DNA from: Amoebidium appalachense
Taxonomy: Eukaryota > Ichthyosporea
Assembly: GCA_963693365.1 (NCBI GenBank)
Contig: CAVNZM010000001.1
Coordinates: forward strand, 9,734,001-9,798,000
Direction of reading: 5' to 3'
DNA length: 64,000 bases
Shown here: piece after piece, positions 39,744 through 64,000 of the stretch
Layout of the letters: every line of letters begins with the position of its first letter
Position numbering within the stretch: position 1 is the stretch's first letter
The notes under the pieces: model-generated
The model's database searches: none
Told to the model about the DNA's origin: nothing
The model's input: the letters and a program-made list of their open reading frames with translations, nothing else
Translations under genes and position numbers: made by a program

Positions 39744-40495
39744 GGCTCTGTTTTGCTCAGGGCATCAATTGAAGGGGTTTCAAATTTTCTCCGAGCCTGT
39801 GCATGCTCCAATTTTGCAAGTTGGGATGGTTTTTTGCATGCTGCTGGAAGCTGATCATGACCAGAGCGCTGCAGAAATTTCGTTACTATTCTTTCGGAGG
39901 CACCAACACTAGATTAATAAGAGAAAAATTCATGTTCTAATAGATTAGCACGTACATAAGTGCACTGTGCACATGTACAGCATGCACAAAAGCACGATGG
40001 CAATGCAATTCAGAGTTTCCCGCCAAAAGAGCAGAATCCGATTTTGATTGGATGCATCTATCTGCTAGGATACCCCAATCATATTCAGCCACAATTAGCC
40101 AATACGATCGCTGCGATAAGCCAAAAGCCAACTATATAAGCAAGTTCAGCACTGCATGTTCAAGTACTTCGTCCAAGCTCAACTTGACCAAGATATTGGG
40201 ACAAATCATGCCCTTAAACGTGACGTGCACATGAAGGAAAAATTAGTTTTACGTTTGTCAAATAATTAAGTTCACCCCTGCTATTTCGGTCGTAATTTTT
40301 TTCCCCAAAGGTTAAATTAGGAAGCACAGGAAATTAGCTGGTGGGGAGGTTGCACATATAGCAGTGCCTGATCCACCGTATACGGTACGATCACACTAAT
40401 AGCAAGGGTTTAGATGTTTTTAGATGTAAGCGAACGGCTTAGACACTGCAGCTATAGGAGCTAGAGGTGAGCGGCGAAGAGAGAAAAGGCGGAAA

Positions 40496-60617
<20,122 letters not shown>

Positions 60618-60925
60618 AGACTAAAAAACCGGTTCCAAAAATCCCGGAATCTCAAGGTCTGCGGTGATCAAAGGCTGGAAATTGGAACCAAAAATCCCGA
60701 AATCTCAAGGTCTGTGGCTACAAAATGGGGAAGAACGGTACCCAAAAACCCGGGATTCCAAGGATCTGCGGTGGGGTTTTTGAGCGAAGGAGAGCACATG
60801 AGGCACCGACTTGTCAACTGCAACGTCATAGCGTGAGGATGTTTTGAAGTGGGTACCGGGTAGATAGGTGGGAAACGAAGGAAGGGGCTTTCTAGGTACA
60901 GGGCGGGTGCCGGCAGCAACGGGAA

Positions 60926-60988
<63 letters not shown>

Positions 60989-61580
60989 GGGGGGCGGAAA
61001 GGGGGGGGTCGGTTTTAAAAAAGTGTATTGGAATCAATATCATAGTCAATGGCGGCCTGGGTAAAAAAGGGTGTACAGGGGGGGGGGTGGGAGGGGGGGG
61101 GGGGGTCAAAAAGGATTGGAAATTTTCAAAGATCTGGATGTAGACGGATCTATTTCGTAGGGGCGATGGCACACTGCGGAGACGTGTGATGATTAGGGAA
61201 TCAAATGTGATTGGTTGTTATACTTGCGCTAATTTGGCAAATGAATGTGACTGTGTGTGTGTACATGTGCGTGAGCTGTCAGTGAGATGCCACAGAAAAC
61301 AACTTGAAGACACAATCAGATATTTTGCTTATGATTACCCAGTTTGAGAGTCACCTGTTTAATATTCACATTTTAAGCCTTACACCGTTCGTGTATTGGA
61401 TTATAAAAAAACATCAGTAGATTAATATTGGTAACCAAGCAAGTTGAAGCGTTTATTGAAACACAGGACCTGGTAACAAAAGGAATTCAGGTCCGGAGGT
61501 TGGAGGGAGGAACTCTGAGGTCCGGAGTCCTCCCCAGACTCCGAACAGGGCGCTGTGTGATCATGAAAAAACTTTTTACC
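60618..61580. other. Intergenic, downstream of COG2
   Basis: A 30-40 base segment ending in CCCGGAATCTCAAGGTCTG-like sequence is repeated three times (60640-60780). A G-run (60928-60987) follows, then unique sequence. Bases 61443-61466 read VEAFIETQ, close to the start of COG2 exon 10 (VEAFIEI), but no splice frame supports an exon. No AATAAA was seen after the COG2 stop. Confidence 0.45.
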
Positions 61581-61598
61581 GGTGTGAGCACGTGTGTG

Positions 61599-61667
<69 letters not shown>

Positions 61668-61685
61668 GTGTTATATAGTACCGGG

Positions 61686-61724
<39 letters not shown>

Positions 61725-61811
61725 GCGCCGCATTAAGTTAATCGATGAAAACCCCCGATCCCTGCCTTCACGGTGCCCCTTCTCCCCCCCCTCCCCCCCC
61801 CCCCCCCCCCC

Positions 61812-61857
<46 letters not shown>

Positions 61858-61865
61858 ACGCACGC

Positions 61866-61936
<71 letters not shown>

Positions 61937-62000
61937 GTCACACACACACACATGCGCGCCAAAAAAAAAAGAAATAAACAAATGAATAAACAAATAAATG
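61581..62000. repeat. Compound microsatellite: GT tract, G-run, C-run to A-run, CA tract
   Basis: The order is (GT)n at 61594-61671, a G-run at 61687-61721, a C-run at 61784-61812, an A-run at 61813-61856 and (CA)n at 61869-61950. This is the same grammar as the introns upstream and the only such block in the right-hand intergenic stretch. It may mark an intron of an unrecognised transcript. Confidence 0.7.
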
Positions 62001-63921
62001 AAGTTCCTGGGCCCTACCAGACCGTCGGTTGCATTGCTCGTTTGACCATATGAACGCACCACCACGGTGCCCGACTGCCCGGAGGTCCGCTGACTTCAAT
62101 TCGACTCGCTCCTCAGACATCAGATGATACCAAGAGGCCTTGGGAAAAACACGAAGTTCTAGAAGAAAGAAAGAAGAAAAGGAAAAGGACAGAAGAAAGA
62201 GAAGGAGAGAAGGAGTTCCTTTGCCAAATTTGCATTTTGTAAGACTTGAATCTATGTTTGAACCATGACTAAAAACGCCCACATTTCATCACTCATTTTG
62301 AGTGCCATCCCGATACGTATCGAATATTCACGGGATTATTACGAAATTCCGAACTTCTGGGGCCATGGCCAGGGAAACCCGCAGAAAAAGGTGATAGGCA
62401 GTTCTTGATATACCCATTATGAATCTCACTTCCTTCAAGTTTATTAAGTCTAAGTCGTCAGATACTTGAAGTTAATAATAAGTACAGTTGTATTGAGAGA
62501 AAAAATAAAAGGGAGTTATATATTTGTTATGTTGGGGAAAATGCTAGTTACGCACTCAGTTTCGGAACATTTACAATAGACAGATAAAAGTTTGAGAAAC
62601 GCAATGCTCTTTTAGAGGCTGACTTGCTTGCTGTGCCTCGGTAGGTTTTGAGGGGGGCCTGTTGGGAAGCAGCAGTAATGATGTCTTCTTGCGGAGTGTG
62701 GTCTGGTCAACATCGATGCATATGACTAGTTGGAGCAAACTAGTTTCACGCATACATGTACACTTAAGGTTTTGCCCGCTGGTGTCCTTTGTCACTTGTC
62801 GCTTTATTTTTATTTCGTAGCTTTGGCTTTTTCAGTTCTATTGGTGGTTATGTAGCCTGTGGCTGCACGTTGCCTTCATCAACGGATCAATAAAACCGAG
62901 TCAAAAGAAAGAAAAATAGATAAGTTCGGCGGTTCGCGGTAAAGGATTGCGTTTTGATTGGGTAGCGCTGCACCCTCCTTGAATCCTCCTACACCGCCCT
63001 GGATGGGGCGTTTAGCATGTGTGTGGAGACTTTCTGAGAATTTAAAATCATTCCAGAACCCCTGCGAAGCCAATATTCAATATAACTATGGATTACGGCC
63101 ATTGAATTAATTCTCTTATTATGTTTTTGTTATGGTTTTTGTTTCATACATAGGTAGAATAGTACCTGAGACAGGAACAAGCTGTGAATGTCTGAAATAG
63201 GTAATACACCCCACAAATAGGAGCGAGTTGTTCGGGACTCCCTCCGCGCGGCCGATGATTTTCAGTGCAGTGGTGTACATAGTTAGGGACCATAATGCAG
63301 TACGACTTCATTTATCTCTTAGGCTCACTTGAAAAACTTAATTCGCGCACATATTGCAAAGAAGTTAAGAGCTTTTCTTTTTGTTGAGACAGGGCCACAG
63401 CTGCCGCAGGGGTGAAGAGATCTGCCACGCGTGCGCATCATATGGACGGCCCGGGCTCAAAAGTCATGGAGGGGCGTTAGCTCTGACACCCCCTCCGAGG
63501 CCTCCGCGCGAAAAAAAACCGAGGCCCTGATGACGTCATGTCCGCGATTACACTTTCCCGGCAGATTGATTGGGCGCTCTAATAGCTTTTTATGATTATT
63601 CTCTTATTTTGGGCCTGTTGATTGGACTAGATCGGTTCGATCTATTGAACCGGGTTGCATTTGAATCCGTTCCGCGATTCTGCGATTCTGTGCCCTGTGG
63701 GCTTAACGTCTTTAATGTCGGCACGCGATTGGTGCATAGATGCTCCGGTTCGCGGGAGATTCAAAATGGTGATCGTATTATTGTTTGAAGTGCACGTGTA
63801 AGATTGAGCCGGTACATGATTGGAGAACGGGGTTTTCCAGTTTTGGTTTTGGAATGTGTCCATGTAATGCGAGAACTTTCTAGGGTCGTGCCCCGGCGAA
63901 CCTGACGGGGGGCGACCCCAG
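62001..63921. other. Unique intergenic sequence, becoming CpG-rich to the right
   Basis: No dinucleotide or homopolymer tract of note occurs here. The sequence is AT-rich to about 63200 and CpG-rich from 63230 on. Reverse CCAAT boxes (ATTGG) lie near 63569, 63621, 63729 and 63819, and a short GGAGGGG/CCCCTCC inverted repeat at 63468-63496. This suggests a promoter region for a gene starting near the right edge. No confident ORF was seen. Confidence 0.4.
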
Positions 63922-64000
63922 GCGAGCCCCGGGCCGAGCGCAGCAAGGCCAGGGAGCGAGCCTCGACGCCCCTCCATGAGAGCCAGGAGAAGCTGCTGGA
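63922..64000 (+). CDS. Possible exon of a gene running off the right edge
   Basis: After an ACCCCAG acceptor-like sequence, one plus-strand frame stays open to the window end and reads EPRAERSKARERASTPLHES then QEKLL. The composition is high-GC and charged, unlike neighbouring intergenic DNA. The segment is only 79 bases and no family is recognisable, so this is tentative; another frame or the minus strand is also open. Confidence 0.3.

Larger units (their letters stand above)
38672..40495. other. Intergenic: ankyrin gene 3' UTR to COG2 promoter
   Basis: Apart from T/A-runs just after the stop codon and one C-run at 39464-39503, this 1.8 kb has no intron-type repeats. It holds a 28-bp tandem duplication (39011-39066), two small inverted-repeat elements (39264-39367 and 39511-39597) and a palindrome (39709-39743). 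The 300 bases before the COG2 ATG must contain its promoter. A CCAAT box on the plus strand occurs near 40102. Confidence 0.5.

Overview
The window is nuclear DNA from a eukaryote with intron-rich genes (GT-AG introns, rarely GC-AG), single-copy housekeeping genes and exceptionally repeat-laden introns. The protein sequences are ordinary eukaryotic housekeeping proteins. They do not fix the lineage; a protist or early-branching relative of animals with long introns would fit, but this is only a guess.

Layout. (1) 1-1609: a 424-bp unit repeated three times, followed by C/G homopolymers; the 3' end of gene A should lie here or beyond the left edge. (2) 1610-20722, minus strand: a CEBPZ/MAK21 (NOC1) ribosome-biogenesis gene, reconstructed as 22 phase-consistent exons covering about 1,066 residues and missing only its C-terminal tail. 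(3) 20723-21311: a compact divergent promoter. (4) 21312-23380, plus: a two-exon gene for a conserved 155-residue protein of unknown function with a ParB-like motif. (5) 25818-26774, plus: an intronless 318-codon ORF of unknown family, in a 3.7-kb island free of simple repeats. (6) 29396-38671, plus: a nine-exon gene for an ankyrin-repeat, SAM-domain and tail-anchored protein, with almost one exon per ankyrin repeat. (7) 40496-60617, plus: COG2, a subunit of the conserved oligomeric Golgi complex, in 23 exons (760 residues). (8) 60618-64000: intergenic DNA; the last 79 bases may open a new GC-rich gene.

The genes serve separate pathways (large ribosomal subunit assembly, Golgi tethering, an unknown membrane adaptor) and do not form a functional cluster. 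The unusual biology is in the introns. Simple repeats (GT/CA, CT/GA, long C and G runs, C-run to A-run junctions) fill the introns but largely stop at gene boundaries. GT tracts often begin at 5' splice sites and CA tracts often end in the CAG of 3' splice sites, on both strands. Two families of short dispersed elements bounded by C-runs sit in the introns, mostly in the sense orientation of the host gene. In COG2, pieces of three exons (exons 4, 7 and 18), each carrying a splice-site copy, are repeated in tandem in the neighbouring introns. One such array is interrupted by a 689-bp palindromic, mariner-like foldback element with a TA target-site duplication. These exon-edge arrays are the most interesting observation in the window.
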